Source: Batillaria attramentaria | Taxonomy: Eukaryota; Mollusca; Gastropoda; Batillariidae | DNA: 64,000 bases | Reading direction: 5' to 3' | NCBI GenBank assembly: GCA_018292915.2 | Contig: JACVVK020000384.1 | Span: 334,001 to 398,000, forward strand | Part shown: positions 34,422 through 44,416 of the stretch, piece after piece | Position numbering within the stretch: the stretch's first letter is position 1 | How the letters are laid out: every line of letters starts with the position of its first letter | Made by a program: the position numbers and the translations under genes | The notes under the pieces: model-generated | What the model was told of the DNA's origin: nothing | Database searches by the model: none | The model's input: only the letters and a program-made list of their open reading frames with translations

Positions 34422-34743
34422 GCATGCACGCACGAACGCACGCACGCACAGTCGGAAGCACGCATTCACACATGACGTTAAGTGGAGAGTTTTGCAGTAT
34501 TGTCTTATTAGCATCACACGCCATCAACTGACTAGTACAGTGCCCGGCCAAGAGGAATCATCATTATTATTGGCCATAATTAAACAGAACAAGTGCAGCA
34601 AAGAATAGCAACCCGTGATTTGTAAATTGACAGTCAGTCAGTGGAGGACAGCAACCAAGATGGCAGCACGCAGGCATGAAGTCGTAGTGACGCCAAACCG
34701 GAAAAGACTGATCGCTGCGCTGCATGCCGGGAAGCAGGCTCGG
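33650..34743. other. No coding exon recognised; contains compound (CA)n
   Basis: Compound microsatellite at 34302-34420 with three CACCGTGACAC interruptions, then CGCACGCACG. The minus-strand AATAAA at 34242-34247 could end the paralogue B transcript. Confidence 0.45.
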
Positions 34744-36987
34744 CTAATACACAATCTCAAACTCCTCATCAATCGGTAACACGCCCACTGTCGACATGTC
34801 GCCCGTCATCCCAGTACTGCTCATGTCGGTCGTTGTTGTGCTCATGGTGGTGGTGGTCGGTGGTGTGGTCGTGGTTGCTGTTGTAATGTTAAAAGTAACA
34901 ACGGTTTGATATTGCGAAATGCAGTATGTGTAGGGAGGTGATGACAGTTGACACAGACACTAATGACAAAAAAAAAATATGACGCTTGTTTTACTTTTAA
35001 CCCGCATCAAGTAGTATGTGTAGGGAACTGCTGACAACAAGTGTACGATAGTGTACTACAAGTGTACGATAGTGTACTACAAGTGTACGGTAGTGAAGTC
35101 TGTACTCCAGTACTTGTACTACAAGTGTACGATAGTGTACTACAAGTGTACGATAGTGTACTACAAGTGTACGAGAGTGAAGTCTGTACTCCAGTACTTG
35201 TACTACAAGTGTATGATAGTGTACTACAAGTGTACGAGAGTGAAGTCTGTACTCCAGTACTTGTACTACAAGTGTACGATAGTGTACTACAAGTGTACGA
35301 TAGTGTACTACAAGTGTACGGTAGTGAAGTCTGTACTCCAGTACTTGTACTACAAATGTATGATAGTGTACTACAAGTGTACGAGAGTGAAGTCTGTAAT
35401 CCAGTACTTGTACTACAAGTGTACGATAGTGTACTACAAGTGTACGATAGTGTACTACAAGTGTACGGTAGTGAAGTCTGTACTCCAGTACTTGTACTAC
35501 AAGTGTACGACAGTGTACTACGAGTGTACGGTAGTGTACTACGAGTGTACGGTAGTGACGTTTGTACTCCAGTACTTGTACTGCAAATGTACGATTGTGT
35601 ACTACAAGTGTACGGTAGTGATGTGTGTACTCCAGTACTTGTATTACTAGTGTAGGATAGTGTACTGCAAGTGTACGATAGTGTACTACAAGTGTACTAT
35701 AGTGTACTACAAGTGTACTACGAGTGTACTGCAGTGAAGTCTGTACTCCAGTACTTGTACTACAAGTGTACGACAGTGTACTACGAGTGTACGGTAGTGT
35801 ACTACAAGTGTACGATAGTGTACTACGAGTGTACGGTAGTGACGTTTGTACTCCAGTACTTGTACTGCAAATGTACGATTGTGTACTACAAGTGTACGGT
35901 AGTGATGTGTGTACTCCAGTACTTGTATTACTAGTGTAGGATAGTGTACTGCAAGTGTACGATAGTGTACTACAAGTGTACTATAGTGTACTACAAGTGT
36001 ACTACGAGTGTACTGCAGTGAAGTCTGTACTCCAGTACTTGTACTACAAGTGTACGATAGTGTACTACAAGTGTACGATAGTGTACTACGAGTGTACGGT
36101 AGTGACGTCTGTACTCCAGTACTTGTACTACAAGTGTGTGATAGTGTACTACAAGTGTACGGTAGTGACGTGTGTACTCCAGTACTTGTACTGCAAGTGT
36201 ACGAAAGTCTACTGCAAGTGTACTACAAGTGTTCGGTGTGAAGTCTGTACTCTAGTACTTGTACTACAAGTGTACAATAGTGTACTACAAGTGTAAGGTA
36301 GTGAAGTCTGTACTCCAGTACTTGTACTACAAGTGTACGGTAGTGTACTACAAGTGCACGGTAGTGAAGTCTGTGCTACAGTACTTGACATTGTGGTGCT
36401 GGTGCTGGCAGGAGTAGTCGTTGTGGTCGTGGCAGGGGTGGTGGTTGTCGTCGTCGTTGTTGTAGTTTCTGGAATGTATTTAAAGTGAGTGAATAGATAT
36501 GAAATCAGACAAGACAACTTCACAAGCTTTACCTGATGATGCGATGTGTCAGTTCGCACGATACAATGGTTTTAACTAAACTAAACTAAAGTGAACAGAA
36601 CTGAGCTAAACTAAACTAAACTAAACTAAAGTGAACAGAACTGAGCTGAACTAAACTAAACTAAACTAAACTAAACTAAACTAAACTAAACTGAGCGGAG
36701 CGGAGCGGAGCGGAGCGGAGCTGAGCTAAACTGAACTGAACTGAGCTGAACTGAACTGAACTGAACTGAACTGAACTGAACTGACTGACCTTGTGTTGTG
36801 TGCATGAAGCAAAGTATAGCAGCGTTCAGCGTGAGATGAAGAATGTAGAGTATGTCATGTAAACAGTGTTGGTGTTGACCATTGATACGCTTACTTTTCT
36901 TGTTGTTCTTTTTCTTGCAGATCTGGTTGAGGTGGTCGGCCAGGGGACAGCCAGTAGTACAACGGTCAGCATACACAATCTCATACC

Positions 36988-37042
<55 letters not shown>

Positions 37043-38094
37043 TATTTAACAGCTTTGTGTGTAGTGTCTCACCAAATAAGCAGGTTGTTATAAAGGTCCA
37101 AACCTTTTGTTTCTCAACCAAACAACATGAGCGCAGAGAGAGAGAGAGACGTGCCAGAACCTTGCTGAACACTTCACATTGTGTGTCATGCGGAGACGGT
37201 TTTTAATTTCAAAGACGTCAAATTCATAAAATATGGAAAATAAAATATTTCAACGTCACGCATGGCTGCACAACGAGAGAAGCTTATTTAAACTGCCAAA
37301 CTCTCGTAACAATCTGGATCCGTCTTCACATGACAGGTCCACGTATACGAAAGGGAAAAGATTCTAGAATTGTACAAGTCTTACAAGCGTGTACAAGTCT
37401 TGACTACGGAGGGGAGGCATTGTTTCTGGGCTAGCTACATTGTACAGATTGCTACTACAAAGACAAGATCAGTGGGTGGAGTTGAGGTTACCGGTGTCCG
37501 TTACATTAAGTGGATGACCGTCTTGTTACCGGTGTCTGTTACAAGAAGTGCGTTGGATTCCCAATGCTCGGGTCGTGAGTTCGAATCCCGGCTGGGGCCA
37601 CATATTTGTGCTAGCCTTTTTCTCGTTGCCCCGTCTTTGATATCACCCATACTTGTGGAAAAGGACGTTAAACTCCCAAACACCCACCCACCCCTGTTAC
37701 AAGACGATCGTGTGGTTACCGGTGTCGGTTACAGGAAGTGGACGACCGCGTGGTTACCGATGTCCGTTACAGTAACTGGACGACCGTGTGGTTACCGGTG
37801 TCGGTTACAGGAAGTGGATGACCGTGTGGTTACCGGTGTCCGTTAAAGTAACTGGATGACCGCGTGGTTACCGATGTCCGTTACAGTAACTGGATGACCG
37901 CGTGGTTACCGGTGTCCGTTACAGGAAGTGGATGACCGTGTGGTTACCGGTGTCTGTTACAGGAAGTGGATGATCATGTGGTTACCTGTGTCTGTTACAG
38001 TAGGCCCACACGTGACTACGGACACGGGAGGGATAAACCAATCCATACTTCTGACACACGTAACGCAGGTGATACTTGACTCCGTCTGGAACTC
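34744..38094 (-). CDS. Eight-cysteine/Thr-rich secreted protein paralogue B, 3' exons only
   Basis: Exons in transcript order: 37986-38094, 36895-36986, 36385-36468, 34744-34877, ending in TAG. Phases after the first (2, 1, 1) agree with paralogue A at the shared junctions. The first exon gives YHLRYVCQKYGLVYPSRV, identical to A at 19 of 32 aligned residues; the second gives GCPLADHLNQICKK (16 of 24 identical). The third is Thr-rich (TTTTPATTTTTTPAST) and the fourth adds a distinct non-Thr end, VGVLPIDEEFEIVY, absent from A. The entry phase of the first exon (one base needed) differs from A, so the upstream exon structure is not the same. I found no signal-peptide exon or exon 2 equivalent between 38.1 and 44.4 kb, so B may be a truncated duplicate, or its 5' exons may be too diverged for me to see. 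Confidence 0.7.
35041..36384 (-). repeat. About 1.3-kb minisatellite that includes the exon 5' splice site of paralogue B
   Basis: Built from 21-bp units (GTGTACTACAAGTGTACGATA type) and a longer unit with GAAGTCTGTACTCCAGTAC. A block of 284 bp containing TATTACTAGTGTAGGATAGT is itself duplicated (about 35640 and 35924). On the gene strand the longer unit reads ACAAGTACTGGAGTACAGAC, matching the exon end and donor at 36385, TCAA followed by GTACTGTAGCACAGAC. Confidence 0.9.
36570..36785. repeat. Pentanucleotide array, (CTAAA)n, (GGAGC)n and (CTGAA)n
   Basis: Three related 5-bp blocks in succession within intron 4 of paralogue B: CTAAA with GTGAACAGAACTGAG interruptions, four GGAGC, then CTGAA. 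Confidence 0.9.
36990..37039. repeat. (CA)n microsatellite at an acceptor of paralogue B
   Basis: On the gene strand (GT)n runs into GTAAG and then the CPLADHLNQICKK exon at 36986, with practically no spacer. The equivalent exon of paralogue A has the same arrangement. Confidence 0.9.
37488..37985 (-). repeat. 38-bp minisatellite containing copies of a paralogue B 5' splice site
   Basis: About nine units, with GGTTACC every 38 bp near 37791, 37829, 37867, 37905, 37943 and 37981. On the gene strand each unit reads CTGTAACRGACACCG followed by GTAACC; the true exon end at 37986 reads CTGTAACAGACACAG followed by GTAACC. A SINE interrupts the array at about 37550-37694. Confidence 0.9.
37550..37694 (+). 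repeat. SINE, family 1, 5'-truncated, inside the 38-bp minisatellite
   Basis: Starts at GCGTTGGATTCCCAATGCTC, followed by GAGTTCGAATCCCGG, CACATATTTGTGCTAGCC and GATATCACC, and ends in ACCC repeats. Minisatellite units lie on both sides. Confidence 0.85.
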
Positions 38095-38104
38095 CTGCAC
38101 TCAC

Positions 38105-38105
<1 letters not shown>

Positions 38106-38175
<70 letters not shown>

Positions 38176-38190
38176 GCACGCACGCACGCA
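38106..38190. repeat. (CA)n microsatellite at the first paralogue B acceptor
   Basis: On the gene strand (GT)n is followed by TGTTGTGAGTGCAG and the exon at 38094, matching the arrangement before exon 3 of paralogue A. Confidence 0.9.
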
Positions 38191-38319
38191 TACACACTTC
38201 AATGGCATGCAATACAAGACGGTCCTGCCATGCAGGCGGCCCACGTGATTCGGACTGGATTCAGTCAAGGGCGTGCTAGACGCGGCACAATATGGCCGTG
38301 CCACTGACGATTCTACCTT

Positions 38320-38371
38320 GGGGAGCCGGGGGAGCCGAATGGTAGAGCGTTGGACTCCCAGTGCTCGGGTA
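38320..38371 (+). repeat. SINE, family 1, head only
   Basis: GGGGAGCCGGGGGAGCCGAA through CCCAGTGCTCGGG, then it stops abruptly before the B-box. Confidence 0.75.
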
Positions 38372-38760
38372 TAGAGCGGGTCCTCGTCTCCGGCAAGGAG
38401 GCCAACATCTCTGACGCACCTCTTCTGAACGCGCCCGGGGCACACAGCTCTCTGCGCAGCGAGATATACCGCCCTTCCGCGGACTCTCCTGCGTTCAACG
38501 GACGTGCGATCACGGGAGGGGGAGGAGCTGAGAAGGACGAGGGCGGGCACGTGAGGACGTCAAGCGGGAACTACATCCTCAAGGCTCGCCCAGCTTACAG
38601 CACGTGGCACTCCCAGTCCAACCACGGAGGTGGAGGGGTGTCTCATTCAACTCCCCGCCGGTCCGTCATGACGCCTGCTGACTTCATCACTGTGTACGGC
38701 CAGTCAGCGCGCCAGCTCTATGAGGATGAGGACAACAACCCCGGCTTCTATCTCCCCTAA
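38371..38760 (+). CDS. Possible terminal coding exon, product unknown
   Basis: After GTATAG, a possible acceptor, an open frame of about 125 codons runs to TAA at 38758-38760. Its composition is unlike its surroundings: GC-rich, mixed residues, with EANISDAPLLNAPG, YRPSADSPAF and a tail LYEDEDNNPGFYLP resembling a cytoplasmic or secreted C terminus. The opposite strand is also partly open. No upstream exon was found and no family recognised. It is bracketed by a SINE head (38320) and a reversed SINE tail (38852). Confidence 0.4.
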   Translation: MERVLVSGKEANISDAPLLNAPGAHSSLRSEIYRPSADSPAFNGRAITGGGGAEKDEGGHVRTSSGNYILKARPAYSTWHSQSNHGGGGVSHSTPRRSVMTPADFITVYGQSARQLYEDEDNNPGFYLP

Positions 38761-38851
38761 ACAGTCAAAAGTTCAGTCCGATGAATCACGTGCTCTCTGT
38801 AGTGCATCGCGCGGGTTATAGGGACAGCACGTAATCTCCTCAAGCTTGAGG

Positions 38852-38970
38852 AGAGTAGGTGGGTGGGTGTTTGGGAGTCTAACCTCCTTTTCCACCACGT
38901 ATGGGTGATATCACAGACGGGGCAACGAGGAAAAAGGCCAGTACAAATATCTGGTCCCAGTCTCAGGCTT
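38852..38970 (-). repeat. SINE, family 1, reversed tail portion
   Basis: Starts with GGTGGGTGGGTGTTTGGGAG, followed by CTTTTCCACCACG, GGTGATATCACAGA and GTACAAATATCTGGTCCC on the plus strand. The head is missing. Confidence 0.75.
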
Positions 38971-39890
38971 GAGGTTGTTCGGGCTGAAGCGAAACTTGCA
39001 AAGGGGTACGTGTGAGGACTTCGCATAGGTCGACGTCGGCTGTTCAAGAGGACGAAAGCATGAAGATGTGTGCATGAGAACCTTTTCCGTGCCGTCACTG
39101 CTACGATATTGGCCTGAAACTCACGACTACCGCATCGGCTGGGACAGGAGCCTCATGTGCGCGCTGTACTGCAAAAACCGTCATCTGGGCCCCTTTCTGA
39201 GGTTGATCAGATGTTTCGTAAGACTGCCTTCTAATCTTTACCGCTCTCGCTGTGTAAACTATCTGAGGCGGATCCTGTCTCGCGTGAATTAGGCGAGCCC
39301 TTCTCGACGGCCAGGTGTACGGAAAGGCGTGCGGGCAAGGACCGTGCGGAACTCAGGCCCGCACTTTGGGAGGCAATCAGATCAGTATCCACTGATTGTC
39401 TTCTTTTGCGTGTTCCTGAAATATGGAACGTGGTTGGTACTCTGTCTCTTGTGATACAGTGCTTCTGGTGGACAGACGTAAGCTGTCGAGTACCAGAACG
39501 GAAATTCTGCAAGGACGATGCCACTTTCCACAGTTTGAAACAGCAGAGATATGTGTTATTTATCTCTGGAAAATGTGTTCTCAAAGGCAGTCATGTTACT
39601 ACCTGAGCTCTTCCCGACTTTCAGCTTGTCATTCAATGATTGCCCCCCCCCCCCCCCCCCCCCAAATTTCTGTGACTGTTTCGCGGAGAATAATTTTGTT
39701 GTAAGTAACACTAAGAGCTGCTAGGTATGGGTAGTTTAAATGAATATGATGGAATCTGTTTGGGACAGCGTTTGCTTGTTGTGAATCATGATTTAAAACA
39801 ACAACAACAACAACAAACACCCACAAAGGCTGTACCCTCATCTGCATGCTCATCCATGTCAGTTTCAATGTGATGAAATTTATATATGAA

Positions 39891-39926
<36 letters not shown>

Positions 39927-40229
39927 TTAACTGACTGACTTGACCTCTATATATATACATTTCATACATCAGCACTTTATTCACGCATTTACTGCTTTAT
40001 TATCAATGACTTCCAATTTTGCAGGCACACATCTCAACAGCACAAAGAACTCACCATCTCACAATTTGCACACTATCTCACCACACATAAATTTACAAGT
40101 TTACAGTACTAGTCCACTGTTGAGTCACTTCTTTCAGTTTGTGTCCCTACAAAACAGACTTCTGTATACATACATGTATACAAAACATCAAAAGAAATGC
40201 TAAAATTCTCTCTCACAAGCAAACGCACC

Positions 40230-40260
<31 letters not shown>

Positions 40261-40617
40261 ACACACACCCACACAAACACACGCACACACAGACGGATCT
40301 AATCACTTCTGTCTGAAACAAAGCATGTAAGACCAAAGAGAAAATCGGTAAATACATGTTACAAGCACTCAACCTAACTCACTAGGTACCAGTAGAGTGC
40401 AAGGAACAGGAGAACCGCGAACAATTATTGTCCGTGCACAGTACTACACTGCAACACTGTACAATTCAACGTCTTGACGTCTTGGGCTTCAGGGAGCGAG
40501 AAAAACAGCATATATATATATATGAAGGTCGCACATGTACGTAAACATTCTGATTTTAATCTTAACATCTCAGAGCTGCTCAGTCATACACCGCGCATGA
40601 CATGACTACAGAAGAGG
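38971..40617. other. No gene recognised; simple repeats
   Basis: Includes poly-C runs at 39643-39663 and 40228-40246 and CA tracts at 39895-39924 and 40246-40290. Open frames here have no splice or family support. Confidence 0.45.
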
Positions 40618-40740
40618 GTGGGGGGGGGGAGGGTAAGGTCTTTTTCCACCAGTAAAGGGTGATGTCAAAGACGGGGGCAACGAGAAAAAGGCAAAAAAAA
40701 AAAAAAAAAAAAAAATTGGCCCCAGCCGGGATTCGAAACA
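40618..40740 (-). repeat. SINE, family 1, reverse, with internal poly-A
   Basis: CTTTTTCCACCAG, GGTGATGTCAAAGACGG and GGCCCCAGCCGGGATTCGAA. A run of about 22 A replaces the CAAATATTTG segment. Confidence 0.8.
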
Positions 40741-42590
40741 TGTACTGAAGAGAAGCTGCCTCCGAGAACAAGAGATAACACAGGACCTACTCAAACTCGG
40801 TCTGCACATGCACTGCAATTGTTCATTCTTATGTAAATCATGATTTTCATATCATTTTCTAACATGCACACCAATGGAACAGACTCTAAAGCATTAAAAA
40901 ATTCACAGGCTTCACTCTTTGTAAGTACTGATCTCATTTAATCGTGAACTCGGCATGTGCTAATTGGACATACACCTTGAGCATGCTTGAATTAATTCAA
41001 CTCCTAAATTCTCTTCAAAAACAAATAAAACAACAACAACAACCACCCAAAAAATCATGTAAAATCATGCAGCTGCCATTACAGAAGCTGTGATTTTCTG
41101 TGGACTGATATATCTTTCAATTTCATAATCTTGCATAGAACTGGCACGCAAAAGATTATCCAAGTGCTGCAGTTCAATTTCTAAAGAGACACTTTCCTTT
41201 CCACCATCTTGATGGTAAAATGCTGCAATCTATCTTTTTCCGCAAGATGTTATTTGTATAATGCACAAGCCTGAGGATCACTTTAATAACTGCATGTGAG
41301 AATATACGTACATGGACCTGTTGACAACTGCTGTAGTCTGTACTTTCATTTTATTTTACTTGCTAGATGCTGAGCACAAATTTCTTTTTTCTCACAAACT
41401 TACAAAAACTTTTTTTGTTTTTTTTAAGATTTACATACTGATCTTGTAAGCTAGCTCACTCACCAACAGACGAACAATGGATAGCATTTTCCACATCCCC
41501 GACTATTGAGCCAAGATCTAGAGCAAGATGTTTAAACTGAGTAGCTGTACACTGTTTACAAGAAAAAACAATTATCAACGAAAACAGCACATTCATGCTT
41601 CAGGCAGCCATCGATGAAATTCTTTCTTTTGTTTAAAGGAAACCCTGTTACATGCTCAAGACTTTCATCCCCATATCTCTCTCTCTCCAACTACGGTAAT
41701 ACAAATTTTTGTTCAACAATTTCCCCCCCCAAGCAACCAAAGGAATCAAACTTTGAGTGTGTCCATCAGTGGCAAGAGGGAGTAATAGTATAATACAGTC
41801 TCCAAACTCTGGTACACGTAGACATTTCTCAACAAAGTCACCACAAGTTCGGAGAGGGGCAAAAACATGTACAGGTATACCGCAGTTACAGAAATCTGCG
41901 AAAAGTCAAGTGCGTGAATCAGCTGCTTTATCAGGTAACTTACTCACATCTTTTACCGCCACACAGTCGCACACCTCTGTGTCCCAGCTTGCCACCTCCC
42001 TCAAAACTAAAGCACTTATCCACACTGCTGTGAAGTAGCATCTCCTACTGCTTCGCATCTGATCAATACCAGACCTACGAACACACACACTGTATGAGGA
42101 TTTGTGTGTGTGTGTGTATCCTTGCTGTTTATGCGTTTGGCAGTTTTTCACCTGCGACAAGTCTGCTGTGCTATTCATGTGCATAGCGAACAGGAACATC
42201 GGCTCGTATCATCACTGCAGCGCACAGACGCTGGCCTCGTAAGAGTTCTCTGTTCAGCAGGGGCATGTTCCTTGCTGTTTGCAAGACCAACTGTCTAAAT
42301 CATAGCACACACATGAAAACTGCTCCTTCAGAAAGCTGTATCAGGAATATATCCCACGAACACTCAGCTGCCTATCGCACCAAGCAAGACTGCCATCATC
42401 AAACACAAAATGATGACATGGCAAGTACGTACTGTCAATCCACATCAACTCAATGTCCCCGTCCAAAAACTGTGAAGTTGCTAAAAGTTGGGAGTTTCTT
42501 AACCCTGGTCTTGCTGAATTGCCTTTCGCTGTAAAAGCCATAGAGGTAGTCTGGAATATTCCAGACTCGGCACCACCAGGGTGTACTCTG
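40741..42590. other. No gene recognised
   Basis: AT-rich DNA with short simple repeats, including (GT)n at 42101-42118. No coding exon is supported on either strand. Confidence 0.45.
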
Positions 42591-42599
42591 TGAAGGCCT

Positions 42600-43005
42600 C
42601 TTGAAGGTCTATGCAGAACAAATTTTTTTATGCAAGCAATGCATTTATGTCACTATTCTCCAAGAAGCACTCTTAATCCGGTGTTTCAAACTCTTGCAAA
42701 CCCCTCCTGCTTTCATGTCTATATGTGACAGCCCAGTACAGTTCTCAGACACAGTCTGCGACCTTGCAGTCTTCACTGACAAGGATTTGCAAATGAACTT
42801 ATGAAGGCTCTTGTCAACCACATCTGCTGAACCTCACACCTTGAACTGAGATGTGTAAGCTCTATCCATCACTGTCTCACCACTGGGAGTGAGGCCACTA
42901 CAAAACTTCTTGTCTCTCTGGTCCTGTCACGCCTTGAATACTGTAGTTCTTTACTAGCTGGTATTCCTACTTCCCTTCTCCAGAAGTTACAAAGAGATCA
43001 GAATG
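42600..43005 (+). mobile_element. Decayed non-LTR reverse transcriptase fragment
   Basis: Broken frames still read as the back part of a reverse transcriptase: FSDTVCDLAVFTDKDLQMNL resembles the usual 'VRNLGV.LD..LS' segment, and about 170 bp later LVSLVLSRLEYCSSLLAGIP and LLQKLQRDQN match the 'R.DYCNS.L.GLP ... LQ..QN' segment. Several stops and shifts. Confidence 0.7.
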
Positions 43006-43029
43006 ACTATTATTTTCCTTCATCTCTCA

Positions 43030-44260
43030 CTACTTTGCATGTTTCCTTGCTCCTATCTTGAAAAAGCACAGACCTGTCTTCTGCTCAACTCCATGCAGTC
43101 AAAACTGTCAGCGAGAGCCACGCAGTACGTGAAGAACCTGAAGAGTGGTGTCAACACCAACGGCTGCATGATTATTTGCTTCGTCTCCCACAACCCCTTC
43201 ACGTGCATGCTTGTGTGTTTTTTTCTCCAGCAGCGCAGTCCTGTCGTCCAACTCAACTCGATGCAGTCACAACTGTCTGACAGCCACATAAGACCTGAAG
43301 AACTAGAAGTATATTGTCGATGGCTGCACAATTATTTCCTTTATCTCCAAGCTCTCCTACAGGCATGTTTTAGTTTTTAATATAGATCTCCAACAGCACA
43401 ATCCTGTCTTCAACTCGAGGCAGTCATAACTATCGAAGCGAGTCAAGCACTGCCCAAAGATCCAGGGCTGTAATGTCAATGACTTACATGATTATTTGCT
43501 TCATCTTCCACTCCTCTTTTACATGCATGCATTTTCTCTCTCCCTCTCTCTGTCTCTCTCTCTCTTCCATGCAACAGAATGCAGTCAAGACCATCTGAGA
43601 GGGTCATGTATGACCGGAACAAATCAAAGTGATTATTTGCTTCATCTCCCATGCTCTTTCACAGGCAAGTTGTTTGGGGTTTGGGGTTTTTTGGGTTTTT
43701 TTTTTTTCTCAATCAGCTCAGCACAATCCTGTCTTCCACTCAACTAAATGCAGTCAAAACCATCAGAGAAAGCCATGCATGACCTGACGAACCAGAAGTT
43801 CATTGCTGATGACTGCATGAGCATTTCCGTCGTCTCCATGCACTTGTTTACACTGCGTGTTCGTTCGTTTTATCTCCAACAGCACAATCCCGTCTTTCAC
43901 TCAAATCTATTTAACTATCCCAAACGGCCACCTACCACCCAAAGAACAAGAAGTGTGCTGTCAACGGCTGCATGGTTATTTCTGTATCCCCAAGCACTCC
44001 TTTCATGTTTGCTTCGTCTTCAACAGCACAGTCCCATCATCAACTCAACTCAAAGCAAACTATCCGAAACAGCCACCTACGATCCAAACAACCAGTAGTG
44101 TGCTGTCAACGGCAGCATGGTTATTTCTTTATCCCCACGCACTCCTGTTTGCTTCATCTTCAACAGCACAATCCTGTCTTCCACTCAACTCAATGTGGTC
44201 AAATCCATCTGAGAAGAACCACATATGACCCGCAGAACCGGAAGTGTAGTGTCGTCAGCT
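43030..44260. repeat. Degenerate tandem repeat, roughly 140-185 bp units
   Basis: About eight diverged units with CTCCAACAGCACAATCCTGT, CAACTCAATGCAGTCA, CATGACC-like and GGCTGCATGATTATTT blocks, seen near 43050, 43225, 43390, 43560, 43720, 43880, 44020 and 44160. It starts where the decayed reverse transcriptase fragment stops and lies downstream of INTS3, perhaps in its 3' untranslated region. Confidence 0.65.
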
Positions 44261-44416
44261 GCTTTCAACACACAGGCATACGATTCACAACTTGTCATAC
44301 ACCACACATTCATCCTGTGTGCAGCGTTGCGCAGGAACTGGCGGCAGTGATGAGATCAGTGTATTGTGGCATCGGTATCCAGTTGCTTATTTGTAACAAG
44401 TGTCTCAAAAGAATGA

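Noticed and set aside
35041..36296. About 200-codon frames of VYDSVLQ-type repeats
   Set aside because: A period divisible by three keeps several frames open; the array is intronic and shows no splice-bounded exon.
39068..39584. Plus and minus frames (for example RYWPETHDYRIGW) as coding exons
   Set aside because: A faint look of a cysteine-bearing exon, but no acceptor and donor pair in phase and no relation to paralogue A.
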